Source: Pseudomonadales bacterium (lineage in GTDB: Bacteria; Pseudomonadota; Gammaproteobacteria; Pseudomonadales; Ketobacteraceae). From it: a stretch of DNA of 64,000 nt. The notes under the pieces are model-generated. The model searched no databases and was not told the DNA's origin. It saw only the letters and a list, made by a program, of their open reading frames with translations. Where the stretch lies: contig PAPM01000035.1 in assembly GCA_002708905.1 (NCBI GenBank), forward strand, positions 285,348 through 349,347, given 5' to 3'. Every line of letters starts with the position of its first letter. Position 1 is the first letter of the stretch. The translations under genes and the position numbers were made by a program. This document shows positions 8,974 through 17,214 of the stretch, one piece after another.

Positions 8974-9003
8974 CGAAATATATTGGATCGAAATATATTG
9001 GAT
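8974..9003. repeat. Perfect 15-bp tandem duplication upstream of ETF-QO
   Basis: CGAAATATATTGGAT occurs twice head to tail (8974-8988 and 8989-9003). It lies 75-105 bp before the ETF-QO start, on the minus strand reading ATCCAATATATTTCG twice, each copy holding a TATATT that could serve as a -10 element. Confidence 0.6.
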
Positions 9004-9089
9004 AAGGGGGCGCCCGCTAATTCAAACGGGCGTATTATAGGAGAGAAGTAAAACAAAACCAACGCATTGCACGGAAATCAATGTTTCAT

Positions 9090-10847
9090 TTAGTTGCGGG
9101 AACTAATGAGCTTTGGCTTCTCTTCACGAAGCGGAAGCTCGATCAGGCCCTCCAGCGTGGCATCCATAAACCAGCCGGTATGGCTGAAACGGTATTGGTT
9201 GTGGTAGCCGAAAAGCCAGGTGCCCACAATGTCGCCGGGTTCCAGGCGGGTGCTGATGGCCATCAAATCCGTGCTGTGGTCGCCACTGCCACGCAAGGGG
9301 GTGACCTGGTCGCTGATGAGTTCGTAATAGCGTCCGTTAGCCCGTTTAACCGCTACCCCGAGAAAGACCATCGGGTCAGCTTCTGTCGACTGCAAATGGC
9401 CGTTGAAGAGGGGTATGCCCACCAGGTCCTGCTCTGTTTCAGCCACATACAGTGGGGTGAACGCCGGCCGCAAGGCACTTGAACCTCCAGTGCTGACCAG
9501 TTCGGGGGTGCGGTTGGTGGGGATGAACCAGCCCATGAAACGCTCCAGGGGCCAGAGTGGTGCTTCAAAGAAACCGGTAAAACCGGAGCTGATCCGGGTC
9601 GGGTTGATTCTGAATTCGCGGCCGCCGCGGGGAATCCGATCCAGGACAATACCGCGCCGGTAGTCCTGGGTAAGGCAGATGCCCGGAATGTAGTGGGCTT
9701 TATCGGTTTCATGTTTGAGCTTTTCATCAAGCCAGTCCAGTACCGCCAGGTTTAGGTCCAGTGTGGTGTTATCACAGTGGACTTCGGCCTCCACCTCGTA
9801 GCCCGGGGTAGGGAAAGACCATTGGGTAAACGGCAGTAGATGTCCGCCCTGAGTTCCAATCAACCGTATATCCCCGCCATTTTTGCTCAGGCATTCCATA
9901 TTGCCCACGGCTTCATTGATGGGGAACGCCACATCCCGAAAGCCCTGGATGAGCAGGGTGTCCACCTTGGTGTTTTGATACTCAGGACAGTAGGTCTTGG
10001 GGGATCTGGCCTTCAGGTAGGTTTCGATCTTTGGGCCCAGGCTGCCATCCCGCGCCTGCCAGTAGGATTCGTTAATGATGGGGTCCATGGAGCCTGGGTT
10101 GAGTACGTTGTTCACCAGCAACAGGGTGGATAACCAGCCGCTCTTGGGAACCTGATTGGGTGCCAGGCTGTAGGGAAAGTCGAACCAGGTGGTAATGGGG
10201 ATCATGGTATCGATGCGGGGTTCCACCCGGGAGGCCAGCAGCATGGCGCCGCCGCCGTAACTTTCACCTATGGTGCCGATTAACGGGTCCTCGTCCTGAT
10301 CCCGGCTGATGCGCACCAGGTTTTCCAGCGACCAGTCGATCACCGTGCTCAAATCCCGTACCTCATGATCCGGTGACATCAAACGGTTGGTACCCTCGCT
10401 GTCGCCGTGTCCCCTTTGGTCGTAGCTCACCACCCAATAGCCCCTGTGCCAGGCCGCCAGGGCGGCTTCGCCGCTGAAAACCAATTGTCCGTAAACACTG
10501 ATGGGGCCGGACATGCGGAAGACACCGAAACCATGGCTGTGTACCAGCAGCGGGGCTGTCTGGCCAGGCTTCAGGGCCGGTTGGAACACTGTGGCGCGCA
10601 GCTGCTTGCCGTCGTGGGTGGTAATGGAGACATCGTAGTAATCCGCAGAAATGGAGCGGGTTTCTCTCAGGTAGTCGGGGCCTTTAGCTGGAATGCTGGA
10701 ACAGGCTGAAAGCCAGATCAGGCATAGTGCCAGGAGTAACTTTCTGATTTTTGTCGAATTAAACCGGAGGAAGCCGGGATTCGTCCTGAATGAGCCATCA
10801 TCCGGTAGCGGCATCTGATACGGTCTGGTTGGGGCTGACATGGGCAA
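9090..10847 (-). CDS. CocE/NonD-like alpha/beta hydrolase, predicted lipoprotein
   Basis: A 585-aa hydrolase resembling the X-Pro dipeptidyl-peptidase (S15)/CocE esterase family. The catalytic core shows YDQRGHGDSEG and the nucleophile elbow GTIGESYGGGAM with the Ser in GESYGG; a C-terminal beta-rich region follows (about 410-585). A signal segment IRKLLLALCLIWLSAC with an apparent lipobox begins about residue 34, so the protein has an unusually long N-terminal extension if the first ATG is used; no ATG, GTG or TTG lies closer to the signal. Substrate unknown. It is transcribed toward the ETF-QO gene, about 190 bp apart. Confidence 0.8.
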   Translation of the reverse strand: MPMSAPTRPYQMPLPDDGSFRTNPGFLRFNSTKIRKLLLALCLIWLSACSSIPAKGPDYLRETRSISADYYDVSITTHDGKQLRATVFQPALKPGQTAPLLVHSHGFGVFRMSGPISVYGQLVFSGEAALAAWHRGYWVVSYDQRGHGDSEGTNRLMSPDHEVRDLSTVIDWSLENLVRISRDQDEDPLIGTIGESYGGGAMLLASRVEPRIDTMIPITTWFDFPYSLAPNQVPKSGWLSTLLLVNNVLNPGSMDPIINESYWQARDGSLGPKIETYLKARSPKTYCPEYQNTKVDTLLIQGFRDVAFPINEAVGNMECLSKNGGDIRLIGTQGGHLLPFTQWSFPTPGYEVEAEVHCDNTTLDLNLAVLDWLDEKLKHETDKAHYIPGICLTQDYRRGIVLDRIPRGGREFRINPTRISSGFTGFFEAPLWPLERFMGWFIPTNRTPELVSTGGSSALRPAFTPLYVAETEQDLVGIPLFNGHLQSTEADPMVFLGVAVKRANGRYYELISDQVTPLRGSGDHSTDLMAISTRLEPGDIVGTWLFGYHNQYRFSHTGWFMDATLEGLIELPLREEKPKLISSRN

Positions 10848-10944
10848 TAAAACCTGAATTCTGTGTTTTGTTTTCGTATATGTTCGCTTTGGTGGTTCAG
10901 TGGGTGTTGCCCGCTCTTGTTGAACCCAATTAGTTAAAAATACA

Positions 10945-10974
10945 TTGTGGTGAAACTATAAACGAAAATATAAT
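10945..10974 (+). promoter_or_regulatory. Sigma-70-type promoter for the FadL-family gene
   Basis: A perfect TATAAT at 10969-10974 is preceded by TTGTGG at 10945-10950 with an 18-bp spacer. Just downstream is an AT-rich 7-bp inverted repeat (AAAATAT / ATATTTT). Confidence 0.55.
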
Positions 10975-11044
10975 GTTCGAAAATGACTTGAATCGAATAT
11001 TTTGTGTTCGTGTCTCGCATCCGGCGATAACCGAGTAGTTCCTT

Positions 11045-12697
11045 ATGAGCCCAAATTTGCTGCGCGCCTCTTGTCTGGCTGGGGTTTGCGCTTTTTTGTC
11101 CAGTCACGCCCAGGCCCAGCTGGCGCAGAATATTTTCATCGGTAACCCAAAGGCGTTGGCTTTGGGCAACGCCGTTACCGCGGATCCCCCCGGTATTGAT
11201 GCCATTCACTTCAATCCTGCGGGTTTGGCGTTATTGAAAGGCCGTCAATACGAGATCAAGGGTATTGCCGGGCACATCTCTCTCGAGGCCGAATTCCAAC
11301 CGGGCCCCCAACTCCAGTCTGCCTTCGAGCAGTTTCCCGATATCCTGTCTGACCCCGTCGTTAATGGGCAAACCAGTGAAATCTCAGGTACGTCCGTCAT
11401 GCTGCCGTTCTTTGGACTTACCGACTTGCCCGCTTTGGTGGCGGCGCTGGGGGGAGCCAGTTATGAGGTGGAGGAACAGAATATGGTGCTGGCGACCGGC
11501 GTTTTTGCCCCAATGTTGTTAGGGCTCAATCGGGATGAGAATGATCCAGGCATCTATTCCGGGGAAGACGTGGGAATTACCCGCCTAACCTACTTTGCAC
11601 CATCCGTGGGTTATCGGATCAGCGATAAGGTCTACGTGGGAGCAGCCCTAAACTTCTCTTACGTGGGGGTCGGGTTGAATTTCGATATGCGCTTGCCCAA
11701 TTTTACCTTCGGTGCATTTGATACCCTGCAGCAGGGTGGCTGTTTTGCCGATACCGGTGACATCATCAGTAACCCGCTCAACGATATTATTTGTCCCAGG
11801 GATCTGGCAGACCCGTCGCGGCTGTCTCCGTTTCAGGCCATGGCCTTTATCGAATCTGAATTTGAACGACCTCTGTCCACCACTTTCAATGTGGGAGTGC
11901 TGTGGGAGGTGGAGCCATGGTTGAGCCTGGGGGCGGTGTATATGAGCGGGGCGCGGGACCGCATTGAGGGGGATGTGAGAATTGAGTACTCCCCCGGTGT
12001 GCAGGGCTTTGTGAACAATCTGGCGCAGGATTCTTCAATTGTCGGAATGATTGCCCGCGGTATCGGGGTGAACGAGATCGCGGTGGATGAAACGCCCGCC
12101 AGCCTGGTGCTGGAATATCCACAGCATTTTTCCATCGGGGCTTCCATCAAGGTCACGCCCCGGCTTAAAACCAATATTGATATCAAGTGGACGGATACGG
12201 CCGTGTGGGACGAATGGGATATCCAGTTTGAAAAGCCCGCCCAATTCCTTGGTGTCTTAGGCAGTATCGTTGATCTGCTGGATCAGGGTACCACTGGTGG
12301 TGATATCAGTGCAGACGGGTTGCTGCTGCCCCGTGGTTATGAAAGCGTCTGGACCTGGGCGATTGGTTTCGAATATCAATACAGCAACCGTTTGGCACTC
12401 CGTTTGGGGTACGAGCCTCGGGGTGACTCCATTCCTGATGATAAGCGGGACCTTTTCATCCCGTTGGGTGATACCAAATTGTATTCGGGCGGCTTTTCCT
12501 ATCATTGGTCGCAGGATACCTTTATAGAAGGCGCGCTTGGCTTTATTCATTCAGAACAGGACATTCCGTCCAACAGCAGCACCAACGCAACTTCGACGGC
12601 CATAGATAACTTTATCTATAACCCCTACGCCGGCTACGATATGAAAACGGAGCTTACGGTTGTAGTGGGCGAAATCAGCATTCGATCCACCTTTTGA
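11045..12697 (+). CDS. FadL/TodX (OMPP1) family outer-membrane transport protein
   Basis: A 550-aa outer-membrane beta-barrel of the FadL/TodX family, which takes up long-chain fatty acids or other hydrophobic compounds. A signal peptide ends near HAQA-QLAQN. The diagnostic N-terminal motif is present as ALALGNAVTADPPGIDAIHFNPAGLALL (shown here in two parts: ALALGNAV and FNPAGLALL). The rest alternates amphipathic strands and ends in Phe, as outer-membrane barrels do (RSTF). The protein is somewhat longer than E. coli FadL and has large inserts around 210-290. Whether it carries fatty acids, alkanes or aromatics cannot be told. Confidence 0.9.
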   Translation: MSPNLLRASCLAGVCAFLSSHAQAQLAQNIFIGNPKALALGNAVTADPPGIDAIHFNPAGLALLKGRQYEIKGIAGHISLEAEFQPGPQLQSAFEQFPDILSDPVVNGQTSEISGTSVMLPFFGLTDLPALVAALGGASYEVEEQNMVLATGVFAPMLLGLNRDENDPGIYSGEDVGITRLTYFAPSVGYRISDKVYVGAALNFSYVGVGLNFDMRLPNFTFGAFDTLQQGGCFADTGDIISNPLNDIICPRDLADPSRLSPFQAMAFIESEFERPLSTTFNVGVLWEVEPWLSLGAVYMSGARDRIEGDVRIEYSPGVQGFVNNLAQDSSIVGMIARGIGVNEIAVDETPASLVLEYPQHFSIGASIKVTPRLKTNIDIKWTDTAVWDEWDIQFEKPAQFLGVLGSIVDLLDQGTTGGDISADGLLLPRGYESVWTWAIGFEYQYSNRLALRLGYEPRGDSIPDDKRDLFIPLGDTKLYSGGFSYHWSQDTFIEGALGFIHSEQDIPSNSSTNATSTAIDNFIYNPYAGYDMKTELTVVVGEISIRSTF

Positions 12698-12707
12698 TCA
12701 TCTGGTT

Positions 12708-12736
12708 GGCACCTTTAAGGTGCCTTTTGTGTTTTT
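12708..12736 (+). terminator. Rho-independent terminator
   Basis: GGCACC (12708-12713), TTTAA loop, GGTGCC (12719-12724), followed by TTTTGTGTTTTT, directly after the FadL-family stop codon. Confidence 0.85.
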
Positions 12737-12884
12737 GGTGATTCAAAATTGATGCGTAGTGTTCACGTGGTTCTTACGGTGTTAGTTCAATCGTGAACTG
12801 ATTTGGTGATTGTTGTGGTGCATGCCGCTTTTAATCGGTGCATATGAGCCGCTTTTGCTGGCGTTTTTAATGGGTTTTTGATTT

Positions 12885-12900
12885 TGGCACAGCTCTTGTA
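12885..12900 (+). promoter_or_regulatory. Candidate sigma-54 promoter for the redox module
   Basis: TGGCACAGCTCTTGTA matches the -24/-12 consensus TGGCAC-N5-TTGCA except for T in place of C at the -12 dinucleotide. It lies 36 bp before the start of the flavoprotein gene. A 7-bp inverted repeat (GTTCACG at 12761-12767, CGTGAAC at 12792-12798) is centred about 105 bp upstream, at a distance typical for an enhancer-binding activator. Inference from sequence only. Confidence 0.4.
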
Positions 12901-12935
12901 CAGGGAACACCAATTACAAGCGATAGCGAGTTGTC

Positions 12936-14954
12936 ATGGCCGAACCCCAATTGAAAACGCCCTGGGCTGAAGAATCTGTATCAGATCCCATTGCTTCTGT
13001 TGGTTTGGATCACCGTAAGGTATTGGTGATCATCGGCAGCGGTCCGGTGGGCGTGCAATTTGCGCAGGAGTTGATTAACCGGGGTTATCCGGGAATCATC
13101 AAGCTGTTTGGCGACGAGCCCTGGCGGCCCTACAACCGCATTCAATTGTCTTCTTTGGTGGCGGGAGAAGTCCGCTACAACGATATTCTGTTTCCGGAAA
13201 TCCGGGATGACCGTGACCATTTTCATTTTCTCAATCGTCGTGTGGTGCAAATCGATCACGACAAGCGTGCGCTGCTGGATGAAAAGGGCGTCACCCATCG
13301 ATTCGACCATCTTGTATTTGCCACCGGCTCCAATCCCTGGATCCCGAATGTGCGAGGTATCGAGCTTCCCGGAGTCTATGTTTTTCGTGACCTGAATGAT
13401 GCCCAGCTGTTGATGGCGCGCAGTGTGCGTACCCGGCGTACGGTGGTGGTGGGGGGTGGCTTATTGGGTGTGGAAGCCGCCCGCGCCATGCAACGCAATA
13501 ACACCCAGGTGGTCTTGGTACATCAAAGCAACCGCTTGATGAATCGGCAGTTGGACGTGGAAGGCGGCGCCATACTAAAACGTACCCTGGAAGGGTATGG
13601 CATAGAAGTGTTCCTTAATTCCGGCGTAAGAAACCTGGTTGGTGAGCGCAATGTGAATGCGGTGGAGTTGCGTAACGGCCAAACCATCGAATGCGACACG
13701 GTAATCTTTGCCACCGGCATACAGCCAAATGTGGAATTAGCCCGCAGTTCCGGCGTGAAAGTAGCGCGGGGCATTCAGGTTAATGACGATTTGAGCACCA
13801 ATCTGGAAAACGTATTCGCGGTGGGGGAGTGTGCAGAGCATCGCGGTGAAATCTATGGGTTGTTGGCACCCGGGTTGGAGCAGGCGGCGATCCTGGCGGA
13901 TCGTTTGTGTGAGGGTAACGCAACCTATCAGGGCTCCATTGCAGCAACGCAACTAAAAATTCTGGATCTGCCGATCTTTACTATTGGTTGGATCAGCGAT
14001 GAATACGAAAATCAGATTGATCAGACGCTCACGTTCCACAACGAGAACGGCGATTACCGCAAACTCTTTCTGAAACGCAATCGCCTGAAAGGCTTTGTTG
14101 CCGTTGGGCGTTGTGACGAGCGTAGCCGGTTGCAGCAGGCGGTGGTGAATGAACAGCGCATTTATCCCTGGCAAATAGCCCGCTTCAAGAAGGAAGGTCG
14201 CATCTGGCCCCAGGAAGACACTGAACACGTTAGGGAATGGCCTGCATCTGCCATAGTCTGCAATTGTCGGGCTGTGGACAAGGGAACCCTGGTGGAAGCG
14301 CAGCTGCAAGGGTGTCAAACCGTTGAGGCACTGGCTCAGTGCACTGGTGCTTCAACGGTGTGTGGTTCCTGCAAACCATTGTTGGCGGATCTGGCTGGCG
14401 CTCCATTCGAACCGGAGCCCGTGGTTGCATCCGGCAAGCCGCTGATCGCCATCGTCGCAATAAGCCTGCTGTTGGTGGTGGCGCATTTCCTGTTGCCGGC
14501 ACCGGTTTATTCTGAAAGCTTTCAATCCGCCACCTGGCTTGAGTCCTTCTGGACCGATGCCCTGTTAAAACAGATCACCGGTTTTACCATGTTGGGGATC
14601 AGTGTGGCGGGTATTTTTATTTCTTTGCGTAAGCGCGTTAAAAAATTCACATTGGGCGGCTTCCCCTGGTGGCGTTTTGTTCATACCGTGCTGGGTGTTT
14701 TGGCATTGATCATTCTCTATTTGCACACCGGCTTCTCCCTCGGCGATAACATTAATCAGTATCTGATGCTGGATTTCCTGTTATTGGCGTTGGTGGGGGC
14801 CTTCGCCGGTTTGGTGATTGGTGGGGAACGCTATACGAAAATGGGTTATACCGGAAAGCAAATGCGACAGTGGTTCACCCATGCTCACATTATCTTGTTT
14901 TGGCCCTTGCCCGTGTTGTTGGGCTTTCATGTGTTGAGCGTGTATTTCTTCTGA
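12936..14954 (+). CDS. NirB-like FAD/NAD(P) oxidoreductase fused to BFD [2Fe-2S] and di-haem b membrane domains
   Basis: A 672-aa fusion. Residues about 28-330 form a pyridine-nucleotide disulfide oxidoreductase of the NirB type (FAD motif VIIGSGPVGVQFAQEL; NAD(P) motif VVVGGGLLGVEAARAM; ATG motif VFAVGEC). Residues about 437-485 are a BFD-like [2Fe-2S] domain with cysteines in CNC and CTGASTVCGSC. The C-terminus (about 503-672) has five predicted membrane helices; two carry His-X13-His pairs (HTVLGVLALIILYLH and HIILFWPLPVLLGFH), the ferric-reductase/NOX pattern for two stacked b haems. This architecture suggests transfer from NAD(P)H to the periplasm. It starts a three-gene set with the two c-type cytochromes that follow. 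The siroheme nitrite reductase part of NirB is absent. Confidence 0.85.
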   Translation: MAEPQLKTPWAEESVSDPIASVGLDHRKVLVIIGSGPVGVQFAQELINRGYPGIIKLFGDEPWRPYNRIQLSSLVAGEVRYNDILFPEIRDDRDHFHFLNRRVVQIDHDKRALLDEKGVTHRFDHLVFATGSNPWIPNVRGIELPGVYVFRDLNDAQLLMARSVRTRRTVVVGGGLLGVEAARAMQRNNTQVVLVHQSNRLMNRQLDVEGGAILKRTLEGYGIEVFLNSGVRNLVGERNVNAVELRNGQTIECDTVIFATGIQPNVELARSSGVKVARGIQVNDDLSTNLENVFAVGECAEHRGEIYGLLAPGLEQAAILADRLCEGNATYQGSIAATQLKILDLPIFTIGWISDEYENQIDQTLTFHNENGDYRKLFLKRNRLKGFVAVGRCDERSRLQQAVVNEQRIYPWQIARFKKEGRIWPQEDTEHVREWPASAIVCNCRAVDKGTLVEAQLQGCQTVEALAQCTGASTVCGSCKPLLADLAGAPFEPEPVVASGKPLIAIVAISLLLVVAHFLLPAPVYSESFQSATWLESFWTDALLKQITGFTMLGISVAGIFISLRKRVKKFTLGGFPWWRFVHTVLGVLALIILYLHTGFSLGDNINQYLMLDFLLLALVGAFAGLVIGGERYTKMGYTGKQMRQWFTHAHIILFWPLPVLLGFHVLSVYFF

Positions 14955-15002
14955 TGGTTTGTTGTTGATGGCTGGATGTAGAAGGTTAACTGAGGGGTCG
15001 CT

Positions 15003-16409
15003 GTGAAAAAAGGTGTTAAGGGGGGAGTGAAAAAGGTAACCCTGTTTTATTCCCTGCTGACAATAGTGGTTTTGGCGATGGCAGGCATTTGGGGTTATGA
15101 ACTATTTGTGCAACCGGAAAAAGAGACCTTCCTGATAGGGAAGACCTCAGACGGGCATCATCAGATAGAACTGGCCTGTGGAACCTGTCACCAATCTCCT
15201 TTTGGTGGAGGAGAAGTTTTGCAGGATGCCTGTATGGGGTGTCATGCCAAAGAATTAAAGGCAGCCCATGATTCTCATCCGAAGTCGAAGTTTACCGATC
15301 CGCGAAATGCAGATCGGTTGGAGCAGATAGATGCACGTTATTGCATCGCCTGTCACCGGGAGCATCAACCGGACATTACCCGGGAGATGGGCGTGACCCT
15401 GGCCACGGATTTTTGTGTGGCCTGTCACCTGGATATTGCAGAAGACAGACCGTCCCATGAAGGCATGGAATTCGATACCTGCGCTTCTGCCGGTTGCCAC
15501 AATTTTCACGACAACCGGGCTCTGTACGAAGACTTTTTGCTGCAGCATGTGGATGAGCCGGATTTTGCGGCGCAACCGGTGATTGCCGCTCTTAAAGATT
15601 ATGTGAATCAACCAGTGGTGAAGAAAGTGGCTCCGCAACCCGATTACCCGGAGCAATCCTTCCAGGTAGGTGAGATCGAACAGGAGTGGTTGCACAGCGC
15701 TCATGCCACCGAGGAAAGTAATTGTTCGGCCTGTCATGGTGAAGGCGAAGCCTTTACTGCTCAACCGGACCCGCTGGTATGTGTGGATTGTCATCAGCCA
15801 CAGGCGCAGGGTTTTCTGATTGGCAAGCATGGCATGCGGTTGGCGATCAAGCGTGATACGGTGGAATCGTTCCCCCTGAATGCATCCGTTAAATCGCTGA
15901 TGAAACCGGAGCAGCGTCTGTTGACACCAATGACTCCGGAGCAGGGCCGACTGCCTTTCAAGGCCGAGTCACATGGTGCAGAACTCACCTGTAACAGTTG
16001 TCATGGCGCTCACGAGTATACCTTAGGCGTTAGTGCCTCAGTGGATGCCTGCATGGGCTGTCACGATGATGAGCACACCAATCAATACAAGGCGTCGCCC
16101 CACTATGCGCTGGTGCTGAGAGAAGCCGCTGGAGAATTGCCGGCCGGAAGCGGGGTGACCTGCGCGACCTGCCATATGCCGAAACTGGAGAGTGAGGCGG
16201 AGCCCGGCGTGTTCCGGACCTTGCATAACCAGAACGATAATTTGAGACCGAATGAGAAAATGATTCGAACCGTATGTCTTGATTGCCACGGATTGCAATT
16301 TGCGTTGGATGCCTTGGCGGATCCGGCGTTGATTGACAATAACTTCCAGGGGCAGTCCAAGGTTTCCATTGATTCCATAAAAATGGCAATACAGAGAGTG
16401 AAGGAGTGA
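15003..16409 (+). CDS. Membrane-anchored multihaem cytochrome c, 11 haem motifs
   Basis: A 468-aa protein with an uncleaved N-terminal membrane anchor (FYSLLTIVVLAMAGIWGYEL, about 16-35) and a periplasmic body. Eleven haem c sites are visible: ten CXXCH (CGTCH, CMGCH, CIACH, CVACH, CSACH, CVDCH, CNSCH, CMGCH, CATCH, CLDCH) and one CX4CH (CASAGCH). Several HXXXXH-type and isolated His residues could be distal ligands. GTG start, 48 bp after the flavoprotein gene and three bases before the mono-haem lipoprotein gene, so the three form one operon. The likely job is to accept electrons from the membrane flavocytochrome; the terminal acceptor is unknown. No known catalytic subunit (nrfA, hao, otr) is recognised. 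Confidence 0.9.
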   Translation: MKKGVKGGVKKVTLFYSLLTIVVLAMAGIWGYELFVQPEKETFLIGKTSDGHHQIELACGTCHQSPFGGGEVLQDACMGCHAKELKAAHDSHPKSKFTDPRNADRLEQIDARYCIACHREHQPDITREMGVTLATDFCVACHLDIAEDRPSHEGMEFDTCASAGCHNFHDNRALYEDFLLQHVDEPDFAAQPVIAALKDYVNQPVVKKVAPQPDYPEQSFQVGEIEQEWLHSAHATEESNCSACHGEGEAFTAQPDPLVCVDCHQPQAQGFLIGKHGMRLAIKRDTVESFPLNASVKSLMKPEQRLLTPMTPEQGRLPFKAESHGAELTCNSCHGAHEYTLGVSASVDACMGCHDDEHTNQYKASPHYALVLREAAGELPAGSGVTCATCHMPKLESEAEPGVFRTLHNQNDNLRPNEKMIRTVCLDCHGLQFALDALADPALIDNNFQGQSKVSIDSIKMAIQRVKE

Positions 16410-16412
16410 TCC

Positions 16413-16994
16413 ATGAAAGCAACTAAACTTTGGGGTTCAGTACTGTTGGCCGGTTCTGTAGCATTGACTGCGGGCTGTGGCGGTGAAGAGAAGGCAGCCG
16501 GGGTTGATCCTCAGGTTATGGCGGATGCCCTGTTCGCCGTAATGGCGTCTGACCGGGCCAACTATACTAAATTGATCATCAAGCGACTGGGCGGCGAAGC
16601 CGGTTTCATCAAGCCTGATGAGCATTGGGAGGATCTGGACAATGGTGCGCCTCTGCCGGCCCAGATGTTCCGCTTCGGCGCAGAAGCGGTAGCGGAGCGC
16701 ACGGATGCGTTTACCTATTCTTTGCAGTCCCTTTGGCCTATCAACAAACAGAATGCGCCGCGAACTGAGGTAGAGAAAACCGGGCTTCAGTACATCGTCG
16801 ATAATCCAGGCAAGAACTACTACGGTGAGGAAGAATTGGGTGGGGTTAAGTATTACACCGCTGTCTATCCGGATGTTGCCGTGGCCACGCCCTGTGTGGA
16901 TTGCCACAACAAGCACAAAGATTCGCCCCGAACCGACTTCAAGATCGGTGACACCATGGGCGGTGTTGTCGTGCGAATCCCGGTCAAGGGCTAA
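16413..16994 (+). CDS. Mono-haem c lipoprotein with Tll0287-like (DUF3365) domain
   Basis: A 193-aa lipoprotein: signal segment VLLAGSVALTAGC with lipobox and Gly-Gly after the Cys. A single haem motif CVDCHNKHKDSP lies near the C-terminus, followed by the GDTMGGVVVRIPV ending typical of DUF3365 (Tll0287-like) domains, a haem-bearing PAS-like fold. The upstream body holds an FRFGAEAVAER region. AAGGAG before the ATG and a three-base gap to the 11-haem cytochrome gene show translational coupling. It may be a sensor or an electron carrier in the same chain; both are inference. Confidence 0.85.
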   Translation: MKATKLWGSVLLAGSVALTAGCGGEEKAAGVDPQVMADALFAVMASDRANYTKLIIKRLGGEAGFIKPDEHWEDLDNGAPLPAQMFRFGAEAVAERTDAFTYSLQSLWPINKQNAPRTEVEKTGLQYIVDNPGKNYYGEEELGGVKYYTAVYPDVAVATPCVDCHNKHKDSPRTDFKIGDTMGGVVVRIPVKG

Positions 16995-17123
16995 GTCCGG
17001 CCTATTCTGTCCATTCGAATTTGACCGCTCATAACCGTTTATAAAAGACCGCTCCGCAATACCGCGCGACCCCAGGGCGCTGGTATTGCGTGTTTCCCGG
17101 CCATAGCTTAAGCAACAGCCTTA

Positions 17124-17152
17124 TTGGGTTGTCGTGCTGAATCCCCTATACT
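17124..17152 (+). promoter_or_regulatory. Sigma-70 promoter for glnS
   Basis: TTGGGT (17124-17129), 17-bp spacer, TATACT (17147-17152), about 60 bp before the glnS start codon. Confidence 0.6.
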
Positions 17153-17214
17153 ACGCGGCAGAAGTGTAGCCGCCGGTTTCGTACCGGTGCATTAGACGGG
17201 ATTAATGAGACCTT

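Noticed and set aside
7348..9051. A 567-codon open frame on the plus strand opposite ETF-QO
   Set aside because: It is the antisense of a clear ETF-QO gene, its translation has no recognisable domain, and it lacks a ribosome site; it arises from the high-GC codon use of the real gene.
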